Positions 26,620-35,226 of a DNA stretch of 64,000 nucleotides are shown piece by piece. A model generated the notes under the pieces. It made no database searches, had not been told where the DNA came from, and worked only from the letters and a program-made list of their open reading frames with translations. A program made the translations under genes and the position numbers. The DNA is from Pseudomonas koreensis (GTDB taxonomy: Bacteria > Pseudomonadota > Gammaproteobacteria > Pseudomonadales > Pseudomonadaceae). Within the stretch, counting starts at the first letter, position 1, and each line of letters opens with the position of its first letter. The stretch lies in assembly GCF_012986595.1 (NCBI RefSeq), contig NZ_JAAQYM010000004.1, positions 186,001 to 250,000 on the forward strand, read 5' to 3'.

Positions 26620-27936
26620 ATGAATGCAGTGATTGCTGCGGTCGGCGTCATGCTGATCCTCAGCCTGTCCCGTGTGCACGTAGTGATCGCCCTGATCGTC
26701 GGTGCGCTGGTCGGTGGCCTGACCGGTGGGCTGGGCATCGACGCCACGCTCAAGGCGTTCAACAGCGGCCTGGGCGGCGGCGCGACCGTGGCGTTGTCCT
26801 ACGCGTTGCTCGGCGCTTTCGCGGTGGCGATTGCCAAGTCCGGCCTGGCCCATGCTCTGGCCGACAAAGCGCTGGCGATGGTCGACCGGCAACATGCGAC
26901 CGGCGGTGGCAGCGTCAAATGGCTGCTGATCGGCCTGCTCTGGGTGGTGGCGATTGCCTCGCAGAACATCCTGCCGATCCACATTGCGTTCATTCCGCTG
27001 CTGGTGCCGCCACTGTTATACGTGCTGACCAAGTTGCAACTTGATCGCCGGCTGATCGCCTGCGTCATGACGTTCGGCCTGATCACCCCGTACATGTTCC
27101 TGCCGGTGGGCTTCGGCAACATCTTCCTCAATGAAATCCTGCTGGCCAACGTTGCGCGCAGTGGGGTCGACATCAGTGGCATCAACGTCACTCACGCCAT
27201 GGGCATTCCGGCGCTGGGCATGGTGTTCGGCCTGGCGATGGCGTTCATCAGTTACCGCAAAAAGCGTGTCTACGACCTGGCGAAGATCGAGCAGGTCGAG
27301 CAGGTGGCGGTGCAGTACAACCCGCTGAGCCTGATGATCGCCGGTGTGGCGATTGCGGCGGCGTTCATTGTGCAATTGCTGCTGGACTCGATGATTATCG
27401 GGGCGCTGGTCGGCTTTCTGATCTTCTCGGCGTCCGGCATCGTCAAGTGGCGCGAAACCGATGATCTGTTCACCGAAGGCATGAAAATGATGGCGATGAT
27501 CGGCTTCATCATGATCGCCGCGTCCGGGTTCGCCGAAGTGATGAAGGCCACCGGGGAAGTGCAGACCCTGGTCGAATCGTCGGCCTCGTGGATCAATCAC
27601 AGCAAGGGGATCGGCGCGCTGCTGATGTTGCTGGTGGGGCTGCTGGTGACCATGGGCATCGGTTCGTCGTTCTCCACCGTGCCGATTCTCGCGGCGATTT
27701 TCGTGCCGCTGTGCGTGCAACTGGGCTTCAGCCCGCTGGCGATCGTCTGCATCGTCGGCACCGCCGGGGCCTTGGGTGACGCCGGCTCGCCGGCCTCGGA
27801 CTCGACCCTCGGCCCGACCTCCGGTCTGAACATCGACGGCCAGCACCACCATATCTGGGACACCGTGGTCCCGACCTTCCTGCACTACAACCTGCCGCTG
27901 CTGGCGTTCGGCTGGGTGGCCGCGATGGTCCTCTGA
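26620..27936 (+). CDS. Na+/H+ antiporter-family (YuiF-like) transporter
   Basis: The 438-residue membrane protein has about 11-12 hydrophobic segments. Family features include [39 protein letters not shown], a mid-membrane [20 protein letters not shown] and the conserved [20 protein letters not shown]. It belongs to the NhaC-like group that includes YuiF and putative histidine/amino-acid permeases. Sitting between two chemoreceptor genes in the order I recall for PA2652-PA2654, it may transport a ligand that one of them senses. This is inference. Confidence 0.82.
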   Translation: MNAVIAAVGVMLILSLSRVHVVIALIVGALVGGLTGGLGIDATLKAFNSGLGGGATVALSYALLGAFAVAIAKSGLAHALADKALAMVDRQHATGGGSVKWLLIGLLWVVAIASQNILPIHIAFIPLLVPPLLYVLTKLQLDRRLIACVMTFGLITPYMFLPVGFGNIFLNEILLANVARSGVDISGINVTHAMGIPALGMVFGLAMAFISYRKKRVYDLAKIEQVEQVAVQYNPLSLMIAGVAIAAAFIVQLLLDSMIIGALVGFLIFSASGIVKWRETDDLFTEGMKMMAMIGFIMIAASGFAEVMKATGEVQTLVESSASWINHSKGIGALLMLLVGLLVTMGIGSSFSTVPILAAIFVPLCVQLGFSPLAIVCIVGTAGALGDAGSPASDSTLGPTSGLNIDGQHHHIWDTVVPTFLHYNLPLLAFGWVAAMVL

Positions 27937-27949
27937 TTAAAAGCTGAAG

Positions 27950-28021
27950 ATCAAAAGATCGCAGCCTTCGGCAGCTCTTACACCAATCCCTGTAGGAGCT
28001 GCCGAAGGCTGCGATCTTTTT
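27950..28021. repeat. Family A REP pair in outward orientation
   Basis: The two arms are present but swapped: the right-hand arm (GATCGCAGCCTTCGGCAGCT, from 27957) comes first and the left-hand arm (TGTAGGAGCTGCCGAAGGCT, from 27991) second. The elements are back-to-back rather than face-to-face. Confidence 0.85.
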
Positions 28022-28096
28022 TGGGTTCAACTTTTGCTTTCGCGTGCCGTTAACGCCTTTAACCACGCCAATAAAACCAAAAGAGTGAGCCCCCCA

Positions 28097-29779
28097 ATGC
28101 GCTTGAGTCTCAAGGCCAAAGTCCTGTCCCTCGCGGTCCTGCCGGTGTTGCTCTTTGCGCTGGTCATCAGCCTGACCACGCTGTTCATCCTCAAGCAACA
28201 GGCGCACACCGAGGTCGAGCAGACCCGCGAACGCCTGCTCGCCGACGCCAAGGCCACCCTGCAAAGCTACGTCGCCGTGGCCATGACCACGATCAAGCCG
28301 CTGTACGACGCGGCCGCCCCCGGTGACAACGAGGCGCGGGCGCAGGCGATCAAGCTGCTGTCGGGCATCCGCTACGGCAAGGACGGCTACTTCTTCGGCT
28401 ACGACTCCGAGACCGTGCGCCTGTTCAAGGCCAACGACCCTGAAGGCGTGGGCAAAAGCTTCAAGGACAACCGCGATCCCAACGGCGTCTACGTCAACCG
28501 CGGCCTGGTGAGCGTGGCGAAGGACGGCACCCACTATCTGCAATACAGCTCGCCGCTGCCGGGCAACGCCAACGTGCTGGTACCGAAACTCGGCTACACC
28601 GAGTACCTGGCGAAGTGGGACATGGCGGTGGGGACCTCAGTCAACCTCGACGGCATTGAAGCGCAGGTTGCATTGGTCGAAGCGCAAGTGCAGGAACGCA
28701 TGCAAGGCGTGATCCTCAGCATCGTCGGCGTGGCGGTGCTGGTGCTGCTGGTCATCGCCGCAGCGGGCATGCTGCTGGCCAATACCATTCTGCGTCCGCT
28801 GACTCTGATGAAAGCCAACCTCGACGACATCGCGGCGGGCGAGGGCGACCTGACCCGCCGGCTGAACATCACCAGCCAGGACGAGCTCGGTGAACTGGCC
28901 GGCTCGTTCAACCGGTTCGTCGACAAGATTCACGGTCTGGTGCGGCAGATCACCGAGATGACCACACAACTGACCGGCCTGGTGACCCAGGTTTCGGATC
29001 AGGCTCAGCGCTCGGATCAGGCGATGGAGCGTCAGCGCCACGAGACAGATCAGGTCGCCACGGCGATCAACGAGATGTCTGCAGCCGCCCAGGAAGTCGC
29101 CAAGAGCGCGCAGAACGCCGCGGTTGCCGCGCAGCAGACCGATGAAGAAGGCCAGAGCGCCAAGCGCGTGGTGGCCGGCAGCATCAAACAGATTCATGCG
29201 CTGGTGGATGACATTCGCAGCAGCGGCGTGTCCCTCGACAGCCTGCAGCAGGACGTGTCGTCGATTGTCGGCGTGCTCGGGGTGATCCGCTCGATTGCCG
29301 AACAGACCAACCTGCTGGCGCTGAACGCAGCAATTGAAGCTGCACGCGCCGGTGAGGCCGGACGCGGCTTTGCCGTGGTGGCCGATGAAGTGCGGGCGCT
29401 GGCCAGCCGTACGCAGATCAGCACCCAGGAAATCCAGGGCATGATCGATCGCTTGCAGGCGGGAACCCAGTCGGCGGTCGAGGCGATGCGCCGCTCCAGT
29501 GAGGCGGGCGATGGCACCTCGGCGCAAGCCAATCAGGCCGGCGCGTCGCTGGATGCCATGGCGGAATTGATCGCGACCATCAACTCGATGAACGCGCAGA
29601 TCGCCAGTGCCGCGGAAGAGCAGACGGCGGTGGCCGAAGAGATCAACCGCAGCGTGCACCAGATCGCAGTGGCGGTGGACAGCGTGGCGGATGAGACTCA
29701 GTTGGGCGCGCAGACTTCGCGCAGTCTGGCTGAACTGGGGCAGCGGTTGGGCAAACTCGTAGGCCAGTTCCGTATCTGA
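28097..29779 (+). CDS. Methyl-accepting chemotaxis protein with sCache domain (CtpM-like)
   Basis: The 560-residue receptor has TM1 at about 8-32 and a single Cache periplasmic domain at about 35-195, with the sCache_2 pattern [32 protein letters not shown] and [14 protein letters not shown]2 lies at about 208-232, followed by HAMP and a signalling hairpin with [20 protein letters not shown]. Size, domain and position downstream of the transporter match P. aeruginosa CtpM (PA2652), a malate receptor, so a C4-dicarboxylate ligand is plausible but not shown. It ends GQFRI with no CheR-binding tail. ATG 28097 is the best start. Confidence 0.88.
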   Translation: MRLSLKAKVLSLAVLPVLLFALVISLTTLFILKQQAHTEVEQTRERLLADAKATLQSYVAVAMTTIKPLYDAAAPGDNEARAQAIKLLSGIRYGKDGYFFGYDSETVRLFKANDPEGVGKSFKDNRDPNGVYVNRGLVSVAKDGTHYLQYSSPLPGNANVLVPKLGYTEYLAKWDMAVGTSVNLDGIEAQVALVEAQVQERMQGVILSIVGVAVLVLLVIAAAGMLLANTILRPLTLMKANLDDIAAGEGDLTRRLNITSQDELGELAGSFNRFVDKIHGLVRQITEMTTQLTGLVTQVSDQAQRSDQAMERQRHETDQVATAINEMSAAAQEVAKSAQNAAVAAQQTDEEGQSAKRVVAGSIKQIHALVDDIRSSGVSLDSLQQDVSSIVGVLGVIRSIAEQTNLLALNAAIEAARAGEAGRGFAVVADEVRALASRTQISTQEIQGMIDRLQAGTQSAVEAMRRSSEAGDGTSAQANQAGASLDAMAELIATINSMNAQIASAAEEQTAVAEEINRSVHQIAVAVDSVADETQLGAQTSRSLAELGQRLGKLVGQFRI

Positions 29780-29798
29780 AACCCAGTGCAGAACGCTG

Positions 29799-29879
29799 TG
29801 TAGGAGTTGCCGAAGGCTGCGATCTTTTGATCTTTTAAAAGCAAGATCAAAAGATCGCAGCCTTCGGCAGCTCCTACAG
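29799..29879. repeat. REP-like inverted repeat, family A
   Basis: Arms TGTAGGAGTTGCCGAAGGCT and complement, between convergent genes. Confidence 0.87.
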
Positions 29880-29893
29880 GGAGCGCGTAGGAC

Positions 29894-30829
29894 TCAGGGT
29901 CTGTCCCAGTACGGCACTTCGCCGAAGCACTCGATGAAGAAATCAATCACCGTGCGCACTTTCACCGAAAGCCGCCGGCTCCCCGGCCACAGCACCGCAA
30001 TCTGCTGCGGCTCCAGACTGTTCGACACCTGATACTCGCGCAGCACCGGCACCAGCGTGCCCTCACGCACCGCTTCACCAATCAGCCACGACGGAAACAT
30101 CACCAGCCCCAGGCCTTGTTCGGCGGCCTGGGTGAGGGTGTCGGCGTGGTTGCCGGTGATCGGGCCTTTGACCGAGTAAGGCGTCCAGTCGCCCTGATCC
30201 TGACGGAAGAACCAGCGCTGCTGGCCGGTCGCACCTTTGTAGGCCAGGCACTGGTGCTGCGCGAGTTCGTCGGGATGCTGCGGAACGCCGTGGCGTTGCA
30301 GGTAGGCCGGGCTGGCCGCGACCTGAAAGCGATGCGGCGCGAGAATCCGCGCCTGCATGCTCGAATCGTGCAGCGGGCCGATGCGAAACAGCAGGTCGGC
30401 GCCTTCCTGCAACGGGTCGACGTAATGGTCGGTCTGCTGGATGTCCAGTTGCAGCTTCGGATAGCGCGCGCACAACTGACCGAGCCACGGCGTCAAATGC
30501 CGCTGGCCGAACACCACCGGCGCGTTGATCCGCACCAGCCCGGTGGGCTCGCTTTGCTGTTCCTGCAACGCCTGTTCGGCCTCCTCCAGTTGCACCAGCA
30601 CCAGCCGTGCGTGGTGGCCGAGCATGCGTCCGGCCTCGGTCGGGGTGACGGCGCGGGTGTGGCGGTAGAGCAATTGCTGGTTCAGCGCCTGCTCCATCAA
30701 CTGGATCTGCCGCGAAATCGAAGAGGGCGCCACACCCTCGCGGCGGGCGACTTCGGAAAAACTGCCGTGGTCGAGCACCGCCACAAACAGCCTGAGTGCC
30801 TTGAATCCCAGTTCATTGAGCCCGTGCAT
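29894..30829 (-). CDS. LysR-family transcriptional regulator
   Basis: The 311-residue regulator has an N-terminal winged HTH (LRLFVAVLDHGSFSEVARRE, SSISRQIQLMEQAL, TPTEAGRMLGHHARLVL) and an effector-binding domain (TGLVRINAPVVFGQRHLTPW, ADLLFRIG, AEQGLGLVMFPSWL). This is the AaeR/DmlR-like branch. It is divergently transcribed from the two YdcZ genes over a 112-bp spacer, the usual arrangement for a LysR controlling its neighbours. The start is ATG 30829. Confidence 0.9.
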   Translation of the reverse strand: MHGLNELGFKALRLFVAVLDHGSFSEVARREGVAPSSISRQIQLMEQALNQQLLYRHTRAVTPTEAGRMLGHHARLVLVQLEEAEQALQEQQSEPTGLVRINAPVVFGQRHLTPWLGQLCARYPKLQLDIQQTDHYVDPLQEGADLLFRIGPLHDSSMQARILAPHRFQVAASPAYLQRHGVPQHPDELAQHQCLAYKGATGQQRWFFRQDQGDWTPYSVKGPITGNHADTLTQAAEQGLGLVMFPSWLIGEAVREGTLVPVLREYQVSNSLEPQQIAVLWPGSRRLSVKVRTVIDFFIECFGEVPYWDRP

Positions 30830-30941
30830 CAATCTTCCTGCTGTGCGAGTTACGCAAAAGTGTTGTCCGGATGCTCCCATTTATCGCACAGCGGCGCCAG
30901 CCGATAATCCGCGCCATCGTTTACTTTTACGGGTTTTGGTT

Positions 30942-31427
30942 ATGCAGACGTTGGATGAGGTAAGTGTGACGGCGCCGGTGAGCAAGCCGGGGTTGCGCCT
31001 GTTGTTGCTGCCGCTGGTGATTCTGGCCGGCATGGGGTTGTCGGTGGAGGCGGGGTTGCTCGGGCCATTGGGGGTGCAGGTCGGGCACCTGTGGGCGACC
31101 TTGAGCATCTTCGGCGTGGGTTCGGCGATCCTGTTTTTGCTGTTGCTGTTCGCCGGCCCGCAGAAGGGCCCGGCGCTGACCGACTTGCCACGCTGGCAAT
31201 TGATCGGCGGCTTCCTCGGGCCGATGTACGTGGTGGTGCTGACCCTGGCGACGCCGCATATCGGGATTGCGATGACGATGATCGCGATTCTCTCCGGGCA
31301 GGTGGGCAAGAGTGTGCTGATCGACCATTTCGGCTGGTTTGGCGCAACACGCAAGAAGGTCAATGCCGAGCGGTGGCTGGCGTTGGGGCTGATTGTGGTG
31401 GCACTGGTTTTGATTGCGCGGGGGTGA
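30942..31427 (+). CDS. YdcZ/DMT-type small membrane protein (DUF606), first of pair
   Basis: The 161-residue protein has five hydrophobic helices and the DUF606/DMT_YdcZ pattern: a first helix after a short polar N-terminus, and the terminal motif LSGQVGKSVLIDHFGWFG. Such proteins often occur as tandem half-size pairs and are thought to be DMT-superfamily transporters of unknown substrate. The second member starts 3 bp after the stop, so the pair is co-transcribed and probably forms a heterodimer. ATG 30942 was chosen; it follows the divergent promoter region shared with LysR. Confidence 0.83.
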   Translation: MQTLDEVSVTAPVSKPGLRLLLLPLVILAGMGLSVEAGLLGPLGVQVGHLWATLSIFGVGSAILFLLLLFAGPQKGPALTDLPRWQLIGGFLGPMYVVVLTLATPHIGIAMTMIAILSGQVGKSVLIDHFGWFGATRKKVNAERWLALGLIVVALVLIARG

Positions 31428-31430
31428 GTG

Positions 31431-31886
31431 ATGAGTCTGGTTATTTTGTTGGCAGTGGTGGTGTTGGCCGGTGCGGTGTTGAGTGTGCAGGCGGCGATCA
31501 ATGGACGTCTGGGCGAGACCGTCGGGGTGTTGCGCAGCAGTTTGCTGACGTTTTTCGTCGGGGCGGTGACGACCGGATTGTTGATTCTGTTTTTTGAGCC
31601 GGCGCATGCGGTGAGTTTGCTGGATGTACCGAAGTGGCAGCTCTGCGGTGCGCTGTTTGGCGTGGTTTACATGATGGTCATGGTCGGTGCGGTACCGGTG
31701 GTCGGGACGGCGGTGGCGACGGTGGCAGTGATTGTGGGTCAACTGGGGATGGGGATGCTGATCGACAACTTTGGCTGGTTGGGGAATCCGGCGATCGAGC
31801 TGTCGTCTTCTCGGGTGTTGGCGATGGTTTGTCTGGGGTTGGCCTTGGTCTTTATGTATCGCAGTAGTTCGCGTTCTGTTGACTGA
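31431..31886 (+). CDS. YdcZ/DMT-type small membrane protein (DUF606), second of pair
   Basis: The 151-residue, five-helix protein is homologous to the preceding one. It carries AAINGRLGETVGVLRSSLLT, a typical DUF606 N-terminal motif, and IVGQLGMGMLIDNFGWLG, aligning with the corresponding motif of its partner. An in-frame GTG directly precedes the ATG. The gene pair resembles an ancestral internal duplication split into two chains. The substrate is unknown. Confidence 0.83.
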   Translation: MSLVILLAVVVLAGAVLSVQAAINGRLGETVGVLRSSLLTFFVGAVTTGLLILFFEPAHAVSLLDVPKWQLCGALFGVVYMMVMVGAVPVVGTAVATVAVIVGQLGMGMLIDNFGWLGNPAIELSSSRVLAMVCLGLALVFMYRSSSRSVD

Positions 31887-31967
31887 TTTTTTGGGCCGTA
31901 TCCGTTGCTGCGGTAGCGACGGCGGCCCAAGAGTCGACCCTCTCTGACTGACCGCACCCAACCCCCA

Positions 31968-32043
31968 CGTAGGAGCTGCCGAAGGCTGCGATCTTTTGCT
32001 CTGCTTTGGCTTTTGATCTTTTGCCCCTTCGGCAGCTCCTACA
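31968..32043. repeat. REP-like inverted repeat, family A (degenerate centre)
   Basis: The left arm GTAGGAGCTGCCGAAGGCTG is complete. The right arm is shortened to CCTTCGGCAGCTCCTACA, missing the ATCGCAG segment. Confidence 0.82.
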
Positions 32044-32102
32044 CTGGTATTGACGGCTTATCCCAAAAGCCCGGACAACCACCAACAAAGGAGTCTGCCC
32101 CC

Positions 32103-32270
32103 ATGCCCGATAGAAAATGCGATTGCCCCGACTGTAAATGCACGATCAAAGAAGGCGAGCACGCCTACGCCGTGCACGGCAAACACTACTGCTGCGAAGC
32201 CTGCGCGCACCATCACAAGAGCGGTGAAAAGTGCTCAAGCAAAGGCTGCCATTGCGGCCCACCCAAATAA
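32103..32270 (+). CDS. Pseudomonas-type metallothionein
   Basis: The 55-residue protein has ten Cys and seven His: KCDCPDCKC, YCCEACAHHH and KCSSKGCHC. This is the SmtA/BmtA bacterial metallothionein family, binding Zn(II)/Cd(II) in a four-metal cluster, in the branch described from Pseudomonas where His residues replace some Cys ligands. AAAGGAG lies upstream of ATG 32103 at good spacing. It is followed at once by a strong hairpin terminator shared with the convergent gene. No metal-responsive regulator gene is adjacent. Confidence 0.92.
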   Translation: MPDRKCDCPDCKCTIKEGEHAYAVHGKHYCCEACAHHHKSGEKCSSKGCHCGPPK

Positions 32271-32280
32271 TCGCGGGCAT

Positions 32281-32311
32281 AAAAAAGTGGAGCCTAATCA
32301 GGCTCCACTTT
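32281..32311 (-). terminator. Terminator between metallothionein and convergent small gene
   Basis: Perfect 12-bp stem AAAGTGGAGCCT/AGGCTCCACTTT with an AATC loop. The U-tract is on the minus strand (A-run 32281-32286), so it best ends the 90-residue minus-strand gene, whose last codons and stop lie inside the stem. It can also fold in the metallothionein transcript. Confidence 0.8.
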
Positions 32312-32566
32312 CAGTTTCAGGCTCTCATCATCCAGCCGTTCGGTATGCCGCACCGTGCCTTGCAACCGTCGACCCTCCACCCACACCACCACGGTTTTCG
32401 CCTGGTGCAGATCTTCCGGTAACGGCGCCGGTATGCACAGGGCGAAGCTATAAGGGTCGTCTTCGACAGCCTCAAGACCCACCTGACAGTCCACGCTCTT
32501 GGTGATACGGCCGAACAGGGTGTCGAGGCCGTAATCCAGATGCGCCTGGCTGAAGAGGTTGCTCAT
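32294..32566 (-). CDS. Conserved hypothetical protein, 90 aa
   Basis: The family is not recognised. The acidic, soluble protein begins MSNLFSQAHLDYGLDTLFGR and contains VWVEGRRLQGTVRHTERLDD near the C-terminus, a short beta-rich look. Coding is supported by a clear ATG, a terminator that overlaps the stop, and codon usage like its neighbours. The next gene upstream on the same strand starts 38 bp away, so the two may be co-transcribed. Confidence 0.6.
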   Translation of the reverse strand: MSNLFSQAHLDYGLDTLFGRITKSVDCQVGLEAVEDDPYSFALCIPAPLPEDLHQAKTVVVWVEGRRLQGTVRHTERLDDESLKLKVEPD

Positions 32567-32604
32567 GTGTATCCCCCGAAAAGTCCCCGTTACCTGGTCA
32601 GCGT

Positions 32605-32832
32605 CTAGCTCGCGGGTCGCCATGTGACGTTTTCCACGCCGAATTTCTCCGCCATCGGTTTGCTGGTCTTTTGCACTTTTTCCCGGCCGAAGCGCGGGAT
32701 ACGACCCACGCCTGCGTCGCAGCTTGCCCAGTGCCACGCCTCGGCATTGTCCATTTTGTCCGAGCGGATAATGAACGATTTCGGCGTGCCGTGAAGGGTG
32801 TAATCGATGACAAACAGTTTTGCGTTGTTCAT
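32605..32832 (-). CDS. Conserved small hypothetical protein, 75 aa
   Basis: The protein reads MNNAKLFVIDYTLHGTPKSF, then IIRSDKMDNAEAWHWASCDA, and ends with KPMAEKFGVENVTW. It looks like a small single-domain protein (a beta-hairpin followed by a helix) seen in many Pseudomonas genomes; I do not know a function. GGAGG lies about 10 bases upstream of the ATG (minus strand). It is likely the first gene of a two-gene unit with the 90-aa protein. Confidence 0.62.
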   Translation of the reverse strand: MNNAKLFVIDYTLHGTPKSFIIRSDKMDNAEAWHWASCDAGVGRIPRFGREKVQKTSKPMAEKFGVENVTWRPAS

Positions 32833-32969
32833 AAAGCCCGTAATCCTCCCTGTGGTATTAGAAGGATCGCGGCGCGCCGGGAAAATTCACTCGGATTGTC
32901 CGACGGTATCTATCGTTGGCGACACATCGGCGCACTGGTTACCATGGCCGCTCCACCAACCCCCTATGA

Positions 32970-33755
32970 ATGCTCGCCATGGCCCTCGCCGCGCCCCCCG
33001 ATCTGAGTGATACCGATGTGCCGGTGCAGCCGCTGGCGCGCACTTATCCGCGTGGTTTGTTCATCGAGCCGCACGAGCATGTCTGGGGTCAGTTGCTGTA
33101 CGCAATGAGCGGGGTGATGTGGGTCGAGACCCCGCATGAAGCGCTGGTGGTGCCGCCGCAGCGGGCGGTGTGGTTGCCGCCCGGGGTGCCGCACGGGATT
33201 CGCGTGGTCTCGGATTTGCAGATGCGCAATATCTACCTGCGCCCGGCGCTGGCGGCGACGCTGGATGCGACGGTGCAGGTGATCGAGGTCGGCGGGTTGC
33301 TGCGGGAGTTGATCGTCGGGCTGGTGGAGCAGGGCGACAGTGGCGACCAAGCTTATTACGACGCCTTGGTCGGGCTGGCGCTGCTGGAACTCAAGCGCGC
33401 CCGGCGCTCGCAACTGAAGATCCCGCTGCCGGACGATTCCGACCGGCGCCTGATGAACCTGTGCCAGGCGGTGATGGCCGCGCCGTCGCTGGACATTCCG
33501 TTCGAGCAGCACGCGGAAAACGCCGGGGCCAGCGTGCGCACGCTGGCGCGGTTGTTCAAGGACAGCCTCGGCATGGGCTTCGCCGAGTGGCGGCGGCAGG
33601 TGCAGTTGGCGACGGCGGTGGCGGAGTTGATTCAGGGCGTACCGGTGAGTGCGATCGCCCGGGAGCTGGGGTATTCGCCGAGCAGTTTCAGTGACATGTT
33701 TCGCCGCGAACTGGGTGTGGCCCCCTCACAATTCAACACCACGCACACCCTGTAG
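32970..33755 (+). CDS. AraC-family regulator with N-terminal cupin
   Basis: The 261-residue regulator has a small cupin sensor domain at about residues 20-90 (FIEPHEHVWGQLLYAMSG, VPPQRAVWLPPGVPHGI) and an AraC double-HTH domain at about 155-255 (AGASVRTLARLFKDSLGMGF, IARELGYSPSSFSDMFRREL). It is the cupin-AraC branch near NimR/YdeC-type regulators of efflux or stress genes. ATG 32970 and ATG 32979 are both possible. The stop codon TAG is part of a family A REP arm (CTGTAGG). The ligand is unknown. Confidence 0.88.
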   Translation: MLAMALAAPPDLSDTDVPVQPLARTYPRGLFIEPHEHVWGQLLYAMSGVMWVETPHEALVVPPQRAVWLPPGVPHGIRVVSDLQMRNIYLRPALAATLDATVQVIEVGGLLRELIVGLVEQGDSGDQAYYDALVGLALLELKRARRSQLKIPLPDDSDRRLMNLCQAVMAAPSLDIPFEQHAENAGASVRTLARLFKDSLGMGFAEWRRQVQLATAVAELIQGVPVSAIARELGYSPSSFSDMFRRELGVAPSQFNTTHTL

Positions 33756-33836
33756 GAGCTGCCGCAGGCTGCGATCTTTTGATCTTGTTTCTAAAAAGCA
33801 AAATCAAAAGATCGCAGCCTGCGGCAGCTCCTACAG
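33750..33836. repeat. REP-like inverted repeat, family A, overlapping the AraC stop
   Basis: Arms CTGTAGGAGCTGCCGCAGGC and complement. The first six bases contain the final Leu and stop codon of the AraC gene. Confidence 0.88.
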
Positions 33837-33942
33837 GGGATCGCAATGCTGGGACTTGGCCGAAATTCAGAAGTCCTTGGCCGGTACCGTTTGCAGCCTT
33901 TCCCTAGACTCTGCCCATTCCTTTTAGCGGCGGAGTTTCCCC

Positions 33943-34116
33943 ATGAACTACCTGATTTCGCTGGCCATCGGACTGGGCGTCGGCCTGCTCTATGGCGCAC
34001 TGCATTTTCGTTCACCGGCGCCACCGGCCATCGCCCTGGTGGGGCTGCTCGGTATGCTCGCGGGTGAGCAGTTGTGGCCGTTTGGCCGGCAGCTGGTTGC
34101 CGGTTGGTTCTCGTGA
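33943..34116 (+). CDS. XapX-domain small membrane protein
   Basis: This 57-residue protein begins MNYLISLAIGLGVGLLYGAL, continues with RSPAPPAIALVGLLGMLAGE and ends near LVAGWFS. The two hydrophobic helices around an RSPAPPAIAL-type turn match the XapX (DUF1427) family, found in enteric xap operons and in many proteobacteria; no function is proven. GGCGGAG precedes the ATG. The next gene starts 31 bp downstream, so the two may share a transcript. Confidence 0.82.
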   Translation: MNYLISLAIGLGVGLLYGALHFRSPAPPAIALVGLLGMLAGEQLWPFGRQLVAGWFS

Positions 34117-34147
34117 ATTTTCCCTTTTTCCTTCGGTGGATGTCCTC

Positions 34148-35104
34148 ATGAAAGCACTGCAATTCGATCAAACCGGCGACCTGTCTTCCCTGCGTTTCGT
34201 CGACATCGCCACTCCCGTGCCCGGCGCCGACGAGGTGCTGGTCGAGATCAAGGCGGCCGGCCTCAACCCCAGCGACGTGAAGAACGTGCTCGGGCGTTTC
34301 CCCTACACCACGTTGCCGCGGATTCCCGGGCGCGATTTTGCTGGCGTGGTGGTTGAAGGCCCGCAGGCGTTGCTCGGCCAGGAAGTCTGGGGCACCGGGC
34401 GGGAGCTGGGCTTTTTTGCCGATGGCTCGCACGCGCAGTTCGTCAAGCTGCCGGCCAATGGCGTGGCGCACAAACCGTCGCACCTGAGTTTCGCCCAGGC
34501 CGCCAGCCTCGGCGTGCCGTACACCACGGCGTGGGATGCGCTGGAGCGCAGTCTTGTGAGTGCTGAAACCCGGTTGCTGGTGATCGGCGGCGGCGCAGTG
34601 GCGACGGCGGCACTGGCACTGGCCAAGGTCCGTGGGGCGCAGATACTGGCGGCGGCGCGGCGACCGGAGCAGGTCAAGGACTTGCAAGTGCAGGGCTATC
34701 CGACGATCCAACTGGATAAGCCCGAAGAACTCGGCGCCCAGGTCCACGCGGTGTACAGCGGCGGTGCCGATGTGATCTTCGACACCACCGGATTCTGGCT
34801 GCCCGCCTCGGTGGCGGCTTTGGCAGCGTTCGGCCGCATCGCGATCATCGCGGCACCGGTCGACGGCCATGTGCAGTTGCCGGCGCTGGCGCTGTACCGC
34901 AAGGGCGGTTCGGTGGTCGGGATCAATTCGCTGCTGTACGGCGTGCAGGCCTGTGCGGCAATGCTCGAGCAGTTCGGGCGGTTCTTCGATGAGGATCGGC
35001 TGCCATTGCCGCAGGGCTTGGTGGAGGTGCCGCTGGCTGAAGGCCTGGCGCGTTATGCCGAGGTGAATCAGGGCAGCGGCGACAAGATCATCCTTATCCC
35101 CTGA
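34148..35104 (+). CDS. Quinone oxidoreductase-like MDR-superfamily protein
   Basis: The 318-residue medium-chain reductase begins MKALQFDQTGDLSSLRFVDI and has the family GLNPSDVKNVLG and PGRDFAGVVVEG motifs. A dinucleotide-binding loop (VIGGGAVATAALALAKV) and GADVIFDTTGFW follow. The catalytic-zinc ligands of alcohol dehydrogenases are absent, so it is probably an NAD(P)H-dependent quinone or enone reductase. The substrate is unknown. It lies 31 bp after XapX and is followed by a family C REP. Confidence 0.85.
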   Translation: MKALQFDQTGDLSSLRFVDIATPVPGADEVLVEIKAAGLNPSDVKNVLGRFPYTTLPRIPGRDFAGVVVEGPQALLGQEVWGTGRELGFFADGSHAQFVKLPANGVAHKPSHLSFAQAASLGVPYTTAWDALERSLVSAETRLLVIGGGAVATAALALAKVRGAQILAAARRPEQVKDLQVQGYPTIQLDKPEELGAQVHAVYSGGADVIFDTTGFWLPASVAALAAFGRIAIIAAPVDGHVQLPALALYRKGGSVVGINSLLYGVQACAAMLEQFGRFFDEDRLPLPQGLVEVPLAEGLARYAEVNQGSGDKIILIP

Positions 35105-35119
35105 CTCAGCCACAAACCC

Positions 35120-35209
35120 TGTAGGAGTGAGCCTGCTCGCGATGGCGTCAATTCAGTCGACAAATTCGGCGGCTGAATAACCGCCATCGCGAGCAGGCTC
35201 ACTCCTACA
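35120..35209. repeat. REP-like inverted repeat, family C
   Basis: Arms TGTAGGAGTGAGCCTGCTCG and complement, between convergent genes. Confidence 0.88.
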
Positions 35210-35226
35210 ATTGATTGGCGCAGGTT

